DNA of 64,000 nucleotides from an uncultured Bacteroidales bacterium. Lineage in GTDB: Bacteria > Bacteroidota > Bacteroidia > Bacteroidales > P3. Below the pieces are notes generated by a model, which did not search any database, was not told where the DNA came from, and saw nothing but the letters and a program-made list of their open reading frames with translations. Shown in pieces: positions 1 to 9,993 of this stretch. Location of the stretch: positions 186,001 to 250,000 of the forward strand of contig CAMUZR010000001.1 of NCBI GenBank assembly GCA_947165255.1, read 5' to 3'. Both the position numbers and the translations under genes were made by a program. Within the stretch, counting starts at the first letter, position 1; every line of letters starts with the position of its first letter.

Positions 1-420
1 CTGGGTCGCGGCTACAACTATCCCGTCGCCCTCGAAGGAGCTCTCAAACTTAAGGAAATCAGCTATATCCATGCCGAAGGCTATCCCGCAGCCGAGATGA
101 AGCACGGTCCCATCGCCCTTGTCGACGAGGAAATGCCCGTCGTGGTCGTCGCCCCCAAGCACGGCATGTACGAGAAAGTAGTCAGCAACATACAGGAAAT
201 CAAGTCCCGTGGAGGCAGAATAATCTCCGTCATCACCGAGGGTGACACCACCGTCAAGGAAATGAGCGATTACTACTTCACCATCCCTGACACCCGCGAC
301 TGCTATGTCCCCCTCCTGGCCGTCATCCCCTTGCAGCTGCTTTCCTACTATGTGGCCGTTACTAAGGGCCGCAACGTCGACCAGCCGCGCAACCTTGCCA
401 AGAGCGTGACAGTTGAGTAG
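1..420 (+). CDS. glmS: Glutamine-fructose-6-phosphate aminotransferase, C-terminal part (5' truncated by window edge)
   Basis: The reading frame is open from base 1 and ends at TAG 418-420, giving 139 residues of the second SIS (sugar isomerase) domain. Motifs typical of GlmS are visible: [19 protein letters not shown], the [19 protein letters not shown] region, and the C-terminal end LAKSVTVE that closes this family. GlmS makes glucosamine-6-phosphate from fructose-6-phosphate and glutamine in the cytoplasm, the first step toward UDP-GlcNAc. The glutaminase domain and first SIS domain lie outside the window. The next gene overlaps the last 8 bases, so the two may be co-transcribed. Confidence 0.95.
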   Translation: MGRGYNYPVALEGALKLKEISYIHAEGYPAAEMKHGPIALVDEEMPVVVVAPKHGMYEKVVSNIQEIKSRGGRIISVITEGDTTVKEMSDYYFTIPDTRDCYVPLLAVIPLQLLSYYVAVTKGRNVDQPRNLAKSVTVE

Positions 421-3055
421 CCCCGACAAAGACCAGCAGGCCGTCATCGACCTGCGTGGCGGCCGCCATCTTGTACTGGCCCCGCCTGGCTGTGGCAAGA
501 CTTTCATTCTTGCCGAGCGTGTCATTCATGCCCATGCCCACGGTGTCGACTATGCCGACATGGTATGTCTCACCTTCACCAATCGTGCCAGCCGCGGCAT
601 GCGCGACCGCATCAGCCAGCGCACCCACAACCCCGTCCCTACCGACCTCTTTGTGGGCAATGTCCATCGTTTCTGCTCCAACTACCTCTTCGACCAGAAA
701 AAAGTTCCCCAGAACAGCGCCGTCATAGACGACCTCGATGCCGAAAGTATAATAGCATATCTTGCCCGTCTCGACCCCACCGAAGACCACGCCCGCTTTG
801 CCGCCGAAATAGTCAACTACCAGCATGCCCTCAGCCAGCAGCAGGCCGGCATGCCTTCCCACCTTATCGTCCATGGCGACCTCCTCTCCACCGCCCTGCT
901 TCCCACCATGCAGCGCAAGGCCGAACTGGCCCGCCTTTACGCCGAGTACAAAGAAACCGACAGCCTGCTCGATTTCGAAGACCTCCTCGAAAAAACCTAT
1001 CTTGTCGCCTCCCAGGATCCCGACCGTCATCGCTACAGCTGGATCCAAGTCGACGAAGTTCAAGACCTCAGCTTCCTACAGCTGGCCATCATCGACCTCT
1101 TCGCCACCGACGACGCCACCATCGTCTACCTTGGCGACGAGCAGCAAGCCATCTTCTCCTTCGTAGGAGCCAAACTCGAGGCCCTTGAGGATCTCAAACG
1201 CCGCTGTGCCCCCAATCTTCACCATCTTGGCAAAAACCACCGGTCGCCTCGCTATCTCTTAGACATCTGCAACACCTATGCCGCCCGCCAGCTAGGCATC
1301 GACCCATCCCTCCTGCCCACCACCGACGACTCCCTCCAGGCCTCCCCGCCCGACCGCTGCCTTTTCCGCGCCTGCTATCACGACTTCTCCGCCCTCGCCC
1401 ATAAAGAGCAAATGCGCTGCCCGTCCGACGGCTCCTACTGCACCCTTTGTACCCGCCCCGTTGCAAGCGAGTACCGCATGGCAGTCGCCCTCGCCAAACG
1501 TTATGCCGCCATGGAACCCAACGGCCGTGTAGCCATCATCGTCTCCACCAATGCCGAAGCCGACCGCCTCAGCCGCGAGTTTGGACAGACTCCCCATTTC
1601 AAAATCTCGGGTCGCGACCTCTTCGCCACCCCCACCGTCCAGCTCCTCAGCTCCCATCTCAATGTCATCGCCAACGAAACCTGCTTCATCGCCTGGGCCC
1701 GCCTGCTCTTCCATCTGCACGTCCTGCCCGAATATGCCGCCGCCCGCAATCTCATGCGCCAGCTGCGCAGCCTTGCCATTTCGCCCACCGACCTCCTCGT
1801 CTACGACCACGACACCTACCTCCAGCACTTCGTCCAAGTACTCGACAGCGAAGAGATAGTCCTTTTCGACACCGAAACCACTGGCCTCGACCTCTTCCAC
1901 GACGACATCATACAAATCGCCGCAGTCAAAGTCCGCGGCGGGCAGTACGTCCCCGGCTCCGACTTCAACATCATTATCGAAACCACCAAGGAAATTCCAC
2001 CCACCGTTGGCGGCCACGACAACCCCATGCTCGAAGTCTACCTCAACAGCGAGCGCTGCACCCGTGCCGAAGGCCTCGGTCGATTCCTAAAATACTGTGC
2101 CGGCCATGTCCTCGTCGGCCACAACGTCGAGTTCGACTTCCACATCCTCGACCAAAACGTCCGCCGCACCCTTGGCTTCGATCTCGGCCACCGCCAGCGT
2201 TTCGACACCCTCAAACTCATCCGCCTCGTCCAACCACGCCTGCGGGTCTACAAGCTCGAGCGCCTCCTCCAAACCCTCCACCTCCAAGGCACCAACTCCC
2301 ACAACGCCATCGACGACGTCAGGGCCACCCTCTCCCTCCTTACCTATTGCCGCCAGCAGGCAGCCACCTTCCTCCCCCGCCAGCGTCAGTTTCTCGCCCA
2401 ACCCGCCGTCCGCTCCATGGCCTTGCGTTTCCGCCAGGTCTACCGCCCCCTCTTCCTCCACAGCCAGCAGCGCCTCTTCGCCCAACCTTCCCCCGATACG
2501 CAGCTCCCCGCCCTCGTCGACGAACTGCAGTACCTCTACATCCGCCTCCTGGCCCAGGGGGTAGTCAAGCCCGTGTCCAAATGGCAGCATATCGTCGACT
2601 ACCTCTCCGTCGATATCATCGACCCCGACCTTGCCCCCACCTTCCGCCAGCAGCTCGAACGCTATCTCGTCGAAATCAACACCCTCCGCGAGTCCGACCT
2701 CTGCGACAGCAAAAGTATGCTCCAGTTCATGCGCGAGCGCTTCTTCATCGCCACCGCCCACAAAGCCAAGGGCCTCGAATTCGAAAGCGTCATCATCTTC
2801 AACGCTGTCGAAGGCTCCTACCCCTTCCGCAACAACCTCCAAAGCGCCAATCAAGAGCGCCTCCGCGAAGACGCCCGCCGCTTCTATGTGGCCCTCTCCC
2901 GTGCCAAGAAACACCTCTGCATCACCCTCTCCGACTTCGACCGCCACGGCCTCCCTGCCAAGCCCACCCCCTTCCTCCTGTCCATCGCACCCATGTTCCA
3001 GGCCTACGCCTTCAACCCCGCCACCGGCCGCATTGAATCCCTCGTCCATCCCTAG
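413..3055 (+). CDS. UvrD/Rep-type SF1 helicase with inserted DnaQ-like 3'-5' exonuclease domain
   Basis: 880 residues starting at TTG 413, overlapping glmS by 8 bases. Helicase motifs are in order: Q-motif plus Walker A APPGCGKT (about 23-30), motif Ia LTFTNRAS, motif II DEVQD (about 213), motif [14 protein letters not shown] (about 240), motif [13 protein letters not shown] (about 780) and motif [12 protein letters not shown] (about 825). Between motifs III and V sits a DEDDh exonuclease: FDTETTGLD (about 484), [10 protein letters not shown] (about 569) and [11 protein letters not shown] (about 629). A Cys-rich patch [11 protein letters not shown] (about 337-347) could bind metal. The family unwinds DNA using ATP; the fusion suggests coupled unwinding and 3' trimming during repair or recombination. 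Start choice is uncertain because TTG is weak, but the Q-motif begins right after it. Codons are strongly C-ending. Confidence 0.85.
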   Translation: MSSPDKDQQAVIDLRGGRHLVLAPPGCGKTFILAERVIHAHAHGVDYADMVCLTFTNRASRGMRDRISQRTHNPVPTDLFVGNVHRFCSNYLFDQKKVPQNSAVIDDLDAESIIAYLARLDPTEDHARFAAEIVNYQHALSQQQAGMPSHLIVHGDLLSTALLPTMQRKAELARLYAEYKETDSLLDFEDLLEKTYLVASQDPDRHRYSWIQVDEVQDLSFLQLAIIDLFATDDATIVYLGDEQQAIFSFVGAKLEALEDLKRRCAPNLHHLGKNHRSPRYLLDICNTYAARQLGIDPSLLPTTDDSLQASPPDRCLFRACYHDFSALAHKEQMRCPSDGSYCTLCTRPVASEYRMAVALAKRYAAMEPNGRVAIIVSTNAEADRLSREFGQTPHFKISGRDLFATPTVQLLSSHLNVIANETCFIAWARLLFHLHVLPEYAAARNLMRQLRSLAISPTDLLVYDHDTYLQHFVQVLDSEEIVLFDTETTGLDLFHDDIIQIAAVKVRGGQYVPGSDFNIIIETTKEIPPTVGGHDNPMLEVYLNSERCTRAEGLGRFLKYCAGHVLVGHNVEFDFHILDQNVRRTLGFDLGHRQRFDTLKLIRLVQPRLRVYKLERLLQTLHLQGTNSHNAIDDVRATLSLLTYCRQQAATFLPRQRQFLAQPAVRSMALRFRQVYRPLFLHSQQRLFAQPSPDTQLPALVDELQYLYIRLLAQGVVKPVSKWQHIVDYLSVDIIDPDLAPTFRQQLERYLVEINTLRESDLCDSKSMLQFMRERFFIATAHKAKGLEFESVIIFNAVEGSYPFRNNLQSANQERLREDARRFYVALSRAKKHLCITLSDFDRHGLPAKPTPFLLSIAPMFQAYAFNPATGRIESLVHP

Positions 3056-3157
3056 CGGGTTCTTTTCCCCCTCTGCCTCCCTCACCGCAGCCCCACCCCC
3101 GTGTCCCCTCCATTCCATTTTTTTTGGCTTTTGAAAATTTTTTTCTAAAAAAATCTG

Positions 3158-3187
3158 TTTGTTTCAAATAAAGTTCTTATACTTGCA
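3158..3187 (+). promoter_or_regulatory. Bacteroidetes-type promoter for the AT-hook protein gene
   Basis: TTTG at 3158-3161, a 17-base spacer and TATACTTGC at 3179-3187, one base off the usual -7 box. It lies 16 bases upstream of the next start codon in an AT-rich stretch, so the 5' leader would be very short. Confidence 0.6.
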
Positions 3188-3203
3188 CAAAATTTGATGC
3201 TCC

Positions 3204-3935
3204 ATGAACCCACACAGAACTCACAAAAAGAACTTGATAGTCAGCTACAAAAACCTATCCGAAGAGCTCAAACAACTCTTCAAAGACACCTATCCCGAAG
3301 GATATAACGACTATCTGCAACGCTTCGACAAGCCCAATGGCGACTCCATCTTCGTTGTCCCCATGGAAACCGAGGACACCGTCTATATGGTCAAATTCGA
3401 CGTCAAAATCGACACCACCATCACCGATGCCGACGACGAGAAAGACTATTACGATGAAGAAATCGAGAAGGCCGACCACGAGTTCGCCCCCCTATCCGAG
3501 GCCATCGAAAAAGAAGAAAACAAAAATCCCCATACCGAGCGCTCCATACGCCACGGCGACTACGAGGAAGCCGCCGCATCCAACAAGCGCAAAGGCTCGC
3601 TCAGCGGGCTGGGCAAAGAACTGGAAGAAGCCTTTGACAACGGCGGCTACGAAGACGACGAATACGTCAACGAAGACGCCGACGGCGACCCCGACCAAGA
3701 CCCCGACGAAGACCTCGAACCCACCGACGAGGAACTCATGGACATCGACAGCGACTTCTACCTCCAGAACGCCGAAATCCCGCCCGAAGAGCTGGCCCTT
3801 ATGGAAGCCGACAAAGCCGCTGCCGCCAAGCCCAAACGGGGCCGTCCCCGCAAGAATGCCGCTGCCGCCCCCGCCGTCCCCGCTGCGCCCAAGAAGAAGG
3901 GTCGTCCCCGCAAGAACCCCCTCCCCGAAGAGTAG
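3204..3935 (+). CDS. Acidic hypothetical protein with two C-terminal AT-hook motifs
   Basis: 243 residues, function unknown. The N-terminal 85 residues look folded (SEELKQLFKDTYPEGYNDYL, then alternating hydrophobic strands). The middle is extremely acidic and low in complexity (runs of D/E around 80-200). The C-terminus carries two AT-hook cores, RGRPRKN and KGRPRKN, in an Ala/Pro/Lys-rich linker. AT-hooks bind the minor groove of AT-rich DNA, so a DNA-associated or nucleoid role is inferred. It has its own promoter upstream and a strong terminator downstream, so it is probably monocistronic. No known family was recognised beyond the hooks. Confidence 0.75.
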   Translation: MNPHRTHKKNLIVSYKNLSEELKQLFKDTYPEGYNDYLQRFDKPNGDSIFVVPMETEDTVYMVKFDVKIDTTITDADDEKDYYDEEIEKADHEFAPLSEAIEKEENKNPHTERSIRHGDYEEAAASNKRKGSLSGLGKELEEAFDNGGYEDDEYVNEDADGDPDQDPDEDLEPTDEELMDIDSDFYLQNAEIPPEELALMEADKAAAAKPKRGRPRKNAAAAPAVPAAPKKKGRPRKNPLPEE

Positions 3936-3964
3936 TTCCCGCACATAGTCAGTATATATACAGC

Positions 3965-4009
3965 GAGAGCGGATTTTTCCCACGTCGGAAAAATCCGCTC
4001 TCCCTTTTT
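3965..4009. terminator. Strong hairpin terminator between convergent genes
   Basis: A perfect 16-bp stem (3965-3980 with 3987-4002), a 6-base loop and then a T-rich run. It lies between the AT-hook gene (plus) and ackA (minus) and may serve both strands. Confidence 0.85.
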
Positions 4010-4048
4010 CCGTCGGCGTGGCGTCCGCAGGCGCCGAATGCCGCGGGG

Positions 4049-5251
4049 CTAGGCCTGGCGCACCAGCCGGTAGGTGTCCTCGGCAATCACGCGCTCCTCG
4101 TCGGTGGTCACCACCACCACCTTCACGCGCGAGTCGGGAGTGCTCAGCACGAAGTCCTCGCCCATCACCCCGTCGTTCTTGCTCATGTCGCATTCTATGC
4201 CCAGGAACTCCATATTCTCCAAAATGGGGCGGCGCATAAACCAGGCGTTCTCGCCTATGCCGCCCGTCAGCAGCAGCAGGTCGCAGCCGTTCATGGCGGC
4301 CATATAGGCCCCAATGTACTTCTTCACGCGGTAGGCAAAGGCGTCGAAGGCGTTGCTTGCGCGCACGTCCCCCGCCTGCTTGCCGGCGTAGATGTCGCGC
4401 ATGTCCTGCTTGTCGCCGCTGATGCCCAGCAGGCCGCTCTTCTTGTTCAGTATGACGTTCATCTCGGCGGGCGAGAGGCGCTCCTTCTCCATCAGATAGA
4501 GAATGGCGCCCGCATCCACGTCGCCGCAGCGGCTGCCCATGATCAGACCCTCTACGGGAGTCATGCCCAGGGTGGTGTCCACCGACTTGCCGTGGTCCAC
4601 GGCGCAGATGCTGGCTCCGCTGCCCAAGTGGCAGCTGATGATTTTCAAATCGTTCCAGTCGCGTCCGATCAGCCTGGCAGCCTTCTCGGCCACAAAGCGG
4701 TGGCTCGTGCCGTGGAAGCCATAGCGGCGCAGGTCGTACTTCTCGGCATACTCGTAAGGCAGGCCGTAGATATATGCCTTAGGGGGCATAGTGGAGTGGA
4801 AGGCAGTGTCAAACACGGCCACCTGCGCAATGCCGGGCAGGGCCTCCTCCATGGCGCGGATGCCCGCGAGGTTGCCGGGGATATGCAGGGGGAAAACGTC
4901 CTTAATGCTTTCGATAAGGCCAATCACCTTGTCCGTCACAATGCAGCTCTCCTTGAAAATGCTGCCGCCGAACACAATGCGGTTGCCCACCGCGCCAATC
5001 TCCTTCAGGTCCTTGATAACCCCAATCTCGGAGTCCGTCAGCGCCTTCAGTACAATCTTAATGCCCGCCGTATGGTCGGCGATAGGCAGCTGCTCATAGT
5101 GCTTCTGACCCTTGAACTTGTGGGTAAACTCACCCATGGCCAGGCCAATGCGCTCCAGCACACCCTTGGCCATCACCTCGGCATCATTATCCATGTCCAC
5201 CAGCTGGTACTTGATGGACGAACTTCCGCAGTTGAGAACTAAAATCTTCAT
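4049..5251 (-). CDS. ackA: Acetate kinase
   Basis: 400 residues from ATG at 5251 (MKILVLNCGSSSIKYQL), the normal length for AckA. Family motifs are present: NCGSSSIK at the N-terminus, DTAFHSTMP, GFHGTSHRFV and LLLTGGIGEN. The enzyme interconverts acetyl phosphate plus ADP with acetate plus ATP, the ATP-yielding last step of acetate fermentation in the cytoplasm. An in-frame extension upstream to 5458 is rejected because it crosses the -7 box and has no AckA-like sequence. No pta lies beside it within the window. The gene ends 40 bases from a shared terminator. Confidence 0.97.
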   Translation of the reverse strand: MKILVLNCGSSSIKYQLVDMDNDAEVMAKGVLERIGLAMGEFTHKFKGQKHYEQLPIADHTAGIKIVLKALTDSEIGVIKDLKEIGAVGNRIVFGGSIFKESCIVTDKVIGLIESIKDVFPLHIPGNLAGIRAMEEALPGIAQVAVFDTAFHSTMPPKAYIYGLPYEYAEKYDLRRYGFHGTSHRFVAEKAARLIGRDWNDLKIISCHLGSGASICAVDHGKSVDTTLGMTPVEGLIMGSRCGDVDAGAILYLMEKERLSPAEMNVILNKKSGLLGISGDKQDMRDIYAGKQAGDVRASNAFDAFAYRVKKYIGAYMAAMNGCDLLLLTGGIGENAWFMRRPILENMEFLGIECDMSKNDGVMGEDFVLSTPDSRVKVVVVTTDEERVIAEDTYRLVRQA

Positions 5252-5289
5252 ATTGTGTCTTTTATTTATTTCTATCCAAACTTCAAAAT

Positions 5290-5298
5290 GCAAAGATA
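5290..5298 (-). promoter_or_regulatory. -7 promoter box for ackA
   Basis: TATCTTTGC on the minus strand, the exact Bacteroidetes -7 consensus, about 40 bases upstream of the ackA start. A clear -33 TTTG is not seen at the expected distance. Confidence 0.7.
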
Positions 5299-5885
5299 CG
5301 CAAATAATCTGACACAGCAGCCCCCGCCCCTCATTTTTAACAAAAAAAACCACCTTCTCCGCCCTCCGCCCCTCACCGTCCGCTCCCAGCCGCCAGTCAG
5401 GACCTATTGCTGCCGGCCGCCATCGCCGCACCCAGAAGAAAAGCCACCCCCTCAGCACAACCTCCAGTCATGAGAAAAAACATAGAAAGTACCCCATCGC
5501 GCCGCGCCCAGTAGCCTGCCTCATAAGCCTCGCCCACCCCCTGCCACGCGTACTTTCCCAGCCCAAAAGAACCAGCATCGACTCAATCACCGCCCACCCT
5601 ATCGCTTCCCCCCTTGCAAAACGCCTTCCATTCACCCAAACACCGCCCAAGCCAACATGCAGAGCATTTCATCCTATCGGCGCCACATCCTCGTTACTGA
5701 ATCCATGATATATAGACGAACTATACACGATCAATCGAAGAACGACCGGCCCTTTAGCGAACCCGCAGCAAAATCCCCGCCACCACCCCACCAAATCAAC
5801 CACCCCTCCCGTCATGCCCCGCCGCCCCGCACACCCCCGCCCGCCCTCAATGAAAATAACTAGTGCCTATGTCAAAAAAAAAGTG
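5299..5885. other. Gene-poor, C-rich intergenic stretch at the left edge of the AT-rich island
   Basis: About 590 bases with no ORF that resembles a protein. Short ORFs here (for example near 5468-5650 on the minus strand and 5657-5863 on the plus strand) are Pro/Arg-rich translations of C-rich DNA with no start signal. Composition changes abruptly near 5865, where the AT-rich island begins. I see no tRNA, direct repeat or recombinase marking an attachment site. Confidence 0.6.
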
Positions 5886-5894
5886 TATCTTTGC
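5886..5894 (+). promoter_or_regulatory. -7 promoter box for the sulfur/defence-like operon
   Basis: TATCTTTGC, the exact Bacteroidetes -7 consensus, 22 bases upstream of the first operon start codon at 5916. No obvious TTTG lies at the usual -33 spacing. It is the only convincing promoter before the nine overlapping genes. Confidence 0.75.
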
Positions 5895-5915
5895 AGTCTA
5901 AATATATTATTATAT

Positions 5916-6776
5916 ATGGCTAACTATACCTTTTCTGGGCATGAATCTTTCGCTTGTAAGTCACTGTGGCTTAAGAAAGGATATGATTTCGTGCGAGAGG
6001 GAAATGATTTTAATTCTTCAGATGCTGTTGTCCATCTTGGTGTTGGGAAAAATATGGTTTCTTCTATCCGTTATTGGCTTAAAGTATGCCAAATAGTGGA
6101 AGAAGGTAATATAACGAGGTTAGGAGAATACCTTTTTGATAACCAGACTGGTAAGGATCCCTATCTAGAAGATTTGGCTACTCTTTGGCTGCTTCATTTT
6201 AATTTGGTGTTCAACGCGCAGGCTTCCATTTATCAGATATTTTTTTGTGAGTTTCAACGAGAACGTATGCAGTTTGTCAAAGAACAACTGGTTAATCACG
6301 TTAAACACAAGTTGTTTGATGAGGGAATGAGGAATTCATATAATGAGAATACCGTTAAGAAAGACATCGATGTGCTTTTTCACAATTATGCATTGCCTCG
6401 AAAACCAAAATCTAATGAGGATTTCTCTATGTTGTTCATCGACCTTGATTTGTTGCGTATAACACCAGACGGAAAGGGATATTATTTCAATATAGAGGGC
6501 AAGCGTAAAGTACCAATGCAGATATTTCTATATGCATTGGTCAAGCTAAAGGATAAACAAGGTGACAGCACTATTTCTTACGAAGAGATTCGTCATCACA
6601 TTGGGATGGCTTATTGTATGACTGATGCGGAAATAATTGATATGCTCAAACAACTGGCTAACCGTTATTCGGATAAGTTGGCATACAGTGATGAGTCTGG
6701 CATTAGGCAAATACAGTTTATAGAAGATATTCAAGAGAAACAAATACTGGATGATTACTATGAAGCGAACGTTTAA
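5916..6776 (+). CDS. DUF4007 family protein, first gene of the putative DNA-phosphorothioation-type operon
   Basis: 286 residues from ATG 5916, chosen because it lies just after the -7 box; the longer frame from 5814 runs through the promoter. The N-terminus MANYTFSGHESFACKSLWLK and the following KKGYDFV segment are characteristic of DUF4007 proteins, which from memory are often found beside PAPS-reductase/DndC-like genes in defence islands. The rest is mostly helical, with a possible winged-helix C-terminus (SYEEIRHHIGMAYCMTDAEI). Molecular function is unknown; a DNA-binding or target-recognition role is only inferred. It overlaps the next gene by 17-26 bases, indicating translational coupling. 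Confidence 0.8.
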   Translation: MANYTFSGHESFACKSLWLKKGYDFVREGNDFNSSDAVVHLGVGKNMVSSIRYWLKVCQIVEEGNITRLGEYLFDNQTGKDPYLEDLATLWLLHFNLVFNAQASIYQIFFCEFQRERMQFVKEQLVNHVKHKLFDEGMRNSYNENTVKKDIDVLFHNYALPRKPKSNEDFSMLFIDLDLLRITPDGKGYYFNIEGKRKVPMQIFLYALVKLKDKQGDSTISYEEIRHHIGMAYCMTDAEIIDMLKQLANRYSDKLAYSDESGIRQIQFIEDIQEKQILDDYYEANV

Positions 6777-9700
6777 TCTTTCGGCCAACATCGAAAATGG
6801 CTTTGCCGAGGGTTCTCACTACATAGTAACCCCCAATGCAAAGAAAGCTATAAGCCATATTGTCAATGGCTTTAATTCGGGTGTGCATTCCTATACCATA
6901 ATTGGTACATACGGCACGGGAAAATCGAGTTTCTTGTTAGCGATGGAAGCAGACTTGAAGCGAGCCAATAAAAAACCACTATTATTTGATTCTCGAACTC
7001 TTTCTGAGGCTAAAGACTATGAAGTCCTGAATATAGTGGGCGACTATTGCGAACTACTCACCCTTTTGCAAAAAAAACTGGATTTTGTCAATTCTGGTGA
7101 AAGTATTATTGATGCACTCAATCGTTATTATAAAAAATGCCAGAAACAAGGTAAATTCCTGGTGATAGTCATTGACGAGTTTGGCAAGATTCTGGAACAT
7201 GCCGCAAAGAATAATCCAGAAAAGGAACTATATTTTCTTCAGCAATTTGCTGAGTACGTAAATCATCCCTCACGCCAAATACTACTGCTAACTACACTCC
7301 ATCAGAATTTTGGCTCGTATGCTAAAAACTTAACTGAAGAACAGAAAAATGAGTGGAAAAAAGTAAAAGGTCGTTTTAAGGAGGTCACTTTTGCTGAACC
7401 GATTGAGCAACTCTTACATCTTGCCTCCATCCAATTGCATGAAGAAGCACATGGTGTGCCCCTTGCCAATGCAAAGAATCTATATCGACTTGCTGTTGAG
7501 ACAGGATTTGTAGCAAAAGATTTTGAGGAGTCCACTGCGTTGCAGCTATATCCGTTAGACCTCTTTTCGGCTTTTGCGGTAACTTCTGCCATACAACGTT
7601 ATGGACAGAATGAGCGTTCCCTGTTCTCTTTCCTCTCCACCAAAGGCGAGGACTCTGTTTCCGAATTTCGTTCAGAGGAACGTCTGACATATAATTTGGC
7701 CATAGTCTATGACTATATCACATACAACTTCCAGACTGCCCTGACTGACGCCAGCGCAGACTCTATGTCTTGGGCAGCAATGCGGTGTTCTATTGAGCGA
7801 GTGGAGAAAGCTAAATGGGATACAGAGGAGCAAGAACTCACTGCCATCAGACTTATCAAGGCTCTTGGTTTGCTGAATACATTTGGTAATGCGGGATTCC
7901 GTCTAGACGTTTTACAATTCTCCAGCTATGCAAAGTGGGCGATGAATATTTCAAATGCGGAAGAGGTATTGCAAAGTCTAATCAATATGAAAATTGTCCG
8001 CTATGCAGATTACAGGGGACGGCTCGTATTGTTTGAAGGAACAGACATTAATCTGGATGCCGAATTCCATGAGGCTGGCCTTCGTGTTCCCCGTCCTGAA
8101 TATTATATTGATAAACTTAATCTTTTCTTTCATGAGAGGATTGCACCTGTCAAAGCCCATTTCTATCAGAAAGGCACACCTCGTTTCTTTGATTACAAAA
8201 TACTGGAGGCTCCTGAATTTACAACACCTGATGGAGATACAGATGGCTATATAGAGCTTATTTTTTCAACCAAGAAAAACGCTCTAAAAGAATTAAAAGA
8301 CCGAAGTGCGTCTACAGGCGTTCCAATTGTTTTCGCATACTTCAAGGAAACAGAATCACTTATTGACCACCTTTACAATATTGAAAAGTATGATTATTTG
8401 TTAAAGAAAGTCGTTATTGAGACCGACAAGGTGGCGCGTGACGAATTCAAAAAACTAATGGAGCACGAACAAGACTTGCTGAATAAAGAACTTAGTGATA
8501 GTCTCTTTTCGTACAACAATAAGGTTGTTTGGATTTATGATGGTGAAGAAAGAAACGTGCGTTCTCATCGTGATTTCAATAAATTGCTATCACAGGTTTG
8601 CGATAAGGTCTACTATAAAACCCCGGTGATGAACAATGAGTTGTTCAACCGTCACAAACTTAGCGGCAGTATTTCGACGGCCCGTAAAAACTATTTGACA
8701 GCGCTTATCGAACACAATGCAGAAGAAGACCTTGGATTTCCCAAAGATAAGTTCCCTCCAGAAAAGACCATATACTACTCTCTTTTGAAGGATACGGGAC
8801 TGCACCAGAATGGCGAATTCTCTGATGCCGACATCAAAGAAGGGTTCAGGCCTCTCTGGGATGCCTCCGAGGGGTTTTTACAAAGTACCGTCAACAAACC
8901 TCGCCGCATTTCCGAACTGATAGGGATACTGACAGACAAGCCCTACAAGGTGAAACAGGGTTTGCTTGACTTCTGGATTCCCACTTATCTGTTTATCCGT
9001 AGGCAGGATTTTGCCCTCTATGATGCCACTCGTGGCAGCTTTATTCCAAATGTCAATATGGAATTCTTTGACCTGCTACAGAAACATCCTCGAGACTATC
9101 AAGTGAAAAAGTTTGCTGTCGACGGAGTCAAACTCAGTTTCTTCAACCAATATCGCCGTTTTGTCAATCTCGGCGATGAGTTCTCGATATCCACTCAGAG
9201 TTTTATTGAGACCATCAAGCCCTTCCTTAGTTTCTATGTCCGGCTGAACGACTATACCAAACATACTCGCAAGTTCAACCACCGTTCCACAATGCGCTTC
9301 CGCGATGTACTTGCCAAAGCCAAAGACCCGGAACAAGCCTTTTTCGAAGACTTGCCTGACGCGCTGGGTTTTGACCGCTCAAAGATGAAAGACGAACAAA
9401 CAATCAACGAGTATGGACAGATCATTGAGCGCGCCATTCGCGAGCTTCGCACCTGCTACACCAATCTGATTGACCGCATTGAGGAGCGCCTTGTTGATGA
9501 ATTCGGTCTTGATTCTGGCGACTACTCCGAATACATAACCGAAATCCGTCAGCGGTTGGCCAATGTCAAGACACATCTGCTCACCGGCAAACAGAAGGAG
9601 TTTTATCACCACGTGATGACCGAATACGACAATCGCACGCAGTGGTATCAGTCTATCTGTTATACCATACTTGACCAGCGCCTCGACACTCTGCGTGATG

Positions 9701-9993
9701 AGCAAGAAGATAAACTTGTTGACGACCTCATCTATATGTTCCGTGAATGTGAAAAGTATTCCGACATATCACGACGGTTGAAAGAGGCCGACAATAGCGA
9801 CGCTTACTCATTCGATATGGTGACCAATCAAGGCACAAACATCCGCACACAGACCTACATACTTCCCGAAAAAGACAAGAAAAGATCTTCCGAACTGGAA
9901 GATAAGATAAATCGAATTCTTTCTGGCAATAACAACGTGGATGTATGTACACTTCTTTCCCTGTTGAACAAAAAAATGAAAGGAGGTGATTAA
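6751..9993 (+). CDS. Giant P-loop ATPase (1080 aa), operon component
   Basis: About 1080 residues; the start could be ATG 6751 or ATG 6760 (MKRTFNLSANIENGF), both inside the end of the DUF4007 gene. Near the N-terminus is Walker A GTYGTGKSS (about 51-59), then Walker B with a following acidic residue, FLVIVIDEFGK (about 136-146), and a sensor-like LLLTTLHQNF. This resembles AAA+/STAND-like ATPases of defence systems such as BrxC/PglY, but I cannot assign the exact family. The remaining 850 residues are mainly helical with no recognised catalytic motif. Likely a large ATP-driven DNA-binding or scaffold component. The second half is visibly less AT-rich than the first. It ends with a textbook Shine-Dalgarno site for the next gene. 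Confidence 0.8.
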   Translation: MITMKRTFNLSANIENGFAEGSHYIVTPNAKKAISHIVNGFNSGVHSYTIIGTYGTGKSSFLLAMEADLKRANKKPLLFDSRTLSEAKDYEVLNIVGDYCELLTLLQKKLDFVNSGESIIDALNRYYKKCQKQGKFLVIVIDEFGKILEHAAKNNPEKELYFLQQFAEYVNHPSRQILLLTTLHQNFGSYAKNLTEEQKNEWKKVKGRFKEVTFAEPIEQLLHLASIQLHEEAHGVPLANAKNLYRLAVETGFVAKDFEESTALQLYPLDLFSAFAVTSAIQRYGQNERSLFSFLSTKGEDSVSEFRSEERLTYNLAIVYDYITYNFQTALTDASADSMSWAAMRCSIERVEKAKWDTEEQELTAIRLIKALGLLNTFGNAGFRLDVLQFSSYAKWAMNISNAEEVLQSLINMKIVRYADYRGRLVLFEGTDINLDAEFHEAGLRVPRPEYYIDKLNLFFHERIAPVKAHFYQKGTPRFFDYKILEAPEFTTPDGDTDGYIELIFSTKKNALKELKDRSASTGVPIVFAYFKETESLIDHLYNIEKYDYLLKKVVIETDKVARDEFKKLMEHEQDLLNKELSDSLFSYNNKVVWIYDGEERNVRSHRDFNKLLSQVCDKVYYKTPVMNNELFNRHKLSGSISTARKNYLTALIEHNAEEDLGFPKDKFPPEKTIYYSLLKDTGLHQNGEFSDADIKEGFRPLWDASEGFLQSTVNKPRRISELIGILTDKPYKVKQGLLDFWIPTYLFIRRQDFALYDATRGSFIPNVNMEFFDLLQKHPRDYQVKKFAVDGVKLSFFNQYRRFVNLGDEFSISTQSFIETIKPFLSFYVRLNDYTKHTRKFNHRSTMRFRDVLAKAKDPEQAFFEDLPDALGFDRSKMKDEQTINEYGQIIERAIRELRTCYTNLIDRIEERLVDEFGLDSGDYSEYITEIRQRLANVKTHLLTGKQKEFYHHVMTEYDNRTQWYQSICYTILDQRLDTLRDEQEDKLVDDLIYMFRECEKYSDISRRLKEADNSDAYSFDMVTNQGTNIRTQTYILPEKDKKRSSELEDKINRILSGNNNVDVCTLLSLLNKKMKGGD
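9981..9990 (+). promoter_or_regulatory. Unusually strong Shine-Dalgarno site
   Basis: AGGAGGTGAT lies 7 bases upstream of ATG 9994 (measured from the end of AGGAGG). It is fully complementary to the usual 16S 3' end. Such sites are rare in Bacteroidetes, and it fixes the start of the sulfurtransferase gene. Confidence 0.85.

Noticed and set aside
1447-3036. 529-codon open frame overlapping the helicase gene
   Set aside because: Arg/Pro/His-rich translation of the +1 frame; all helicase and exonuclease motifs are in the main frame.
5252-5458. N-terminal extension of ackA
   Set aside because: It crosses the -7 promoter box and encodes no AckA-like sequence; ATG 5251 gives the normal 400 residues.
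5468-5863. Two small ORFs in the C-rich gap
   Set aside because: Low-complexity translations without promoter or conserved features.
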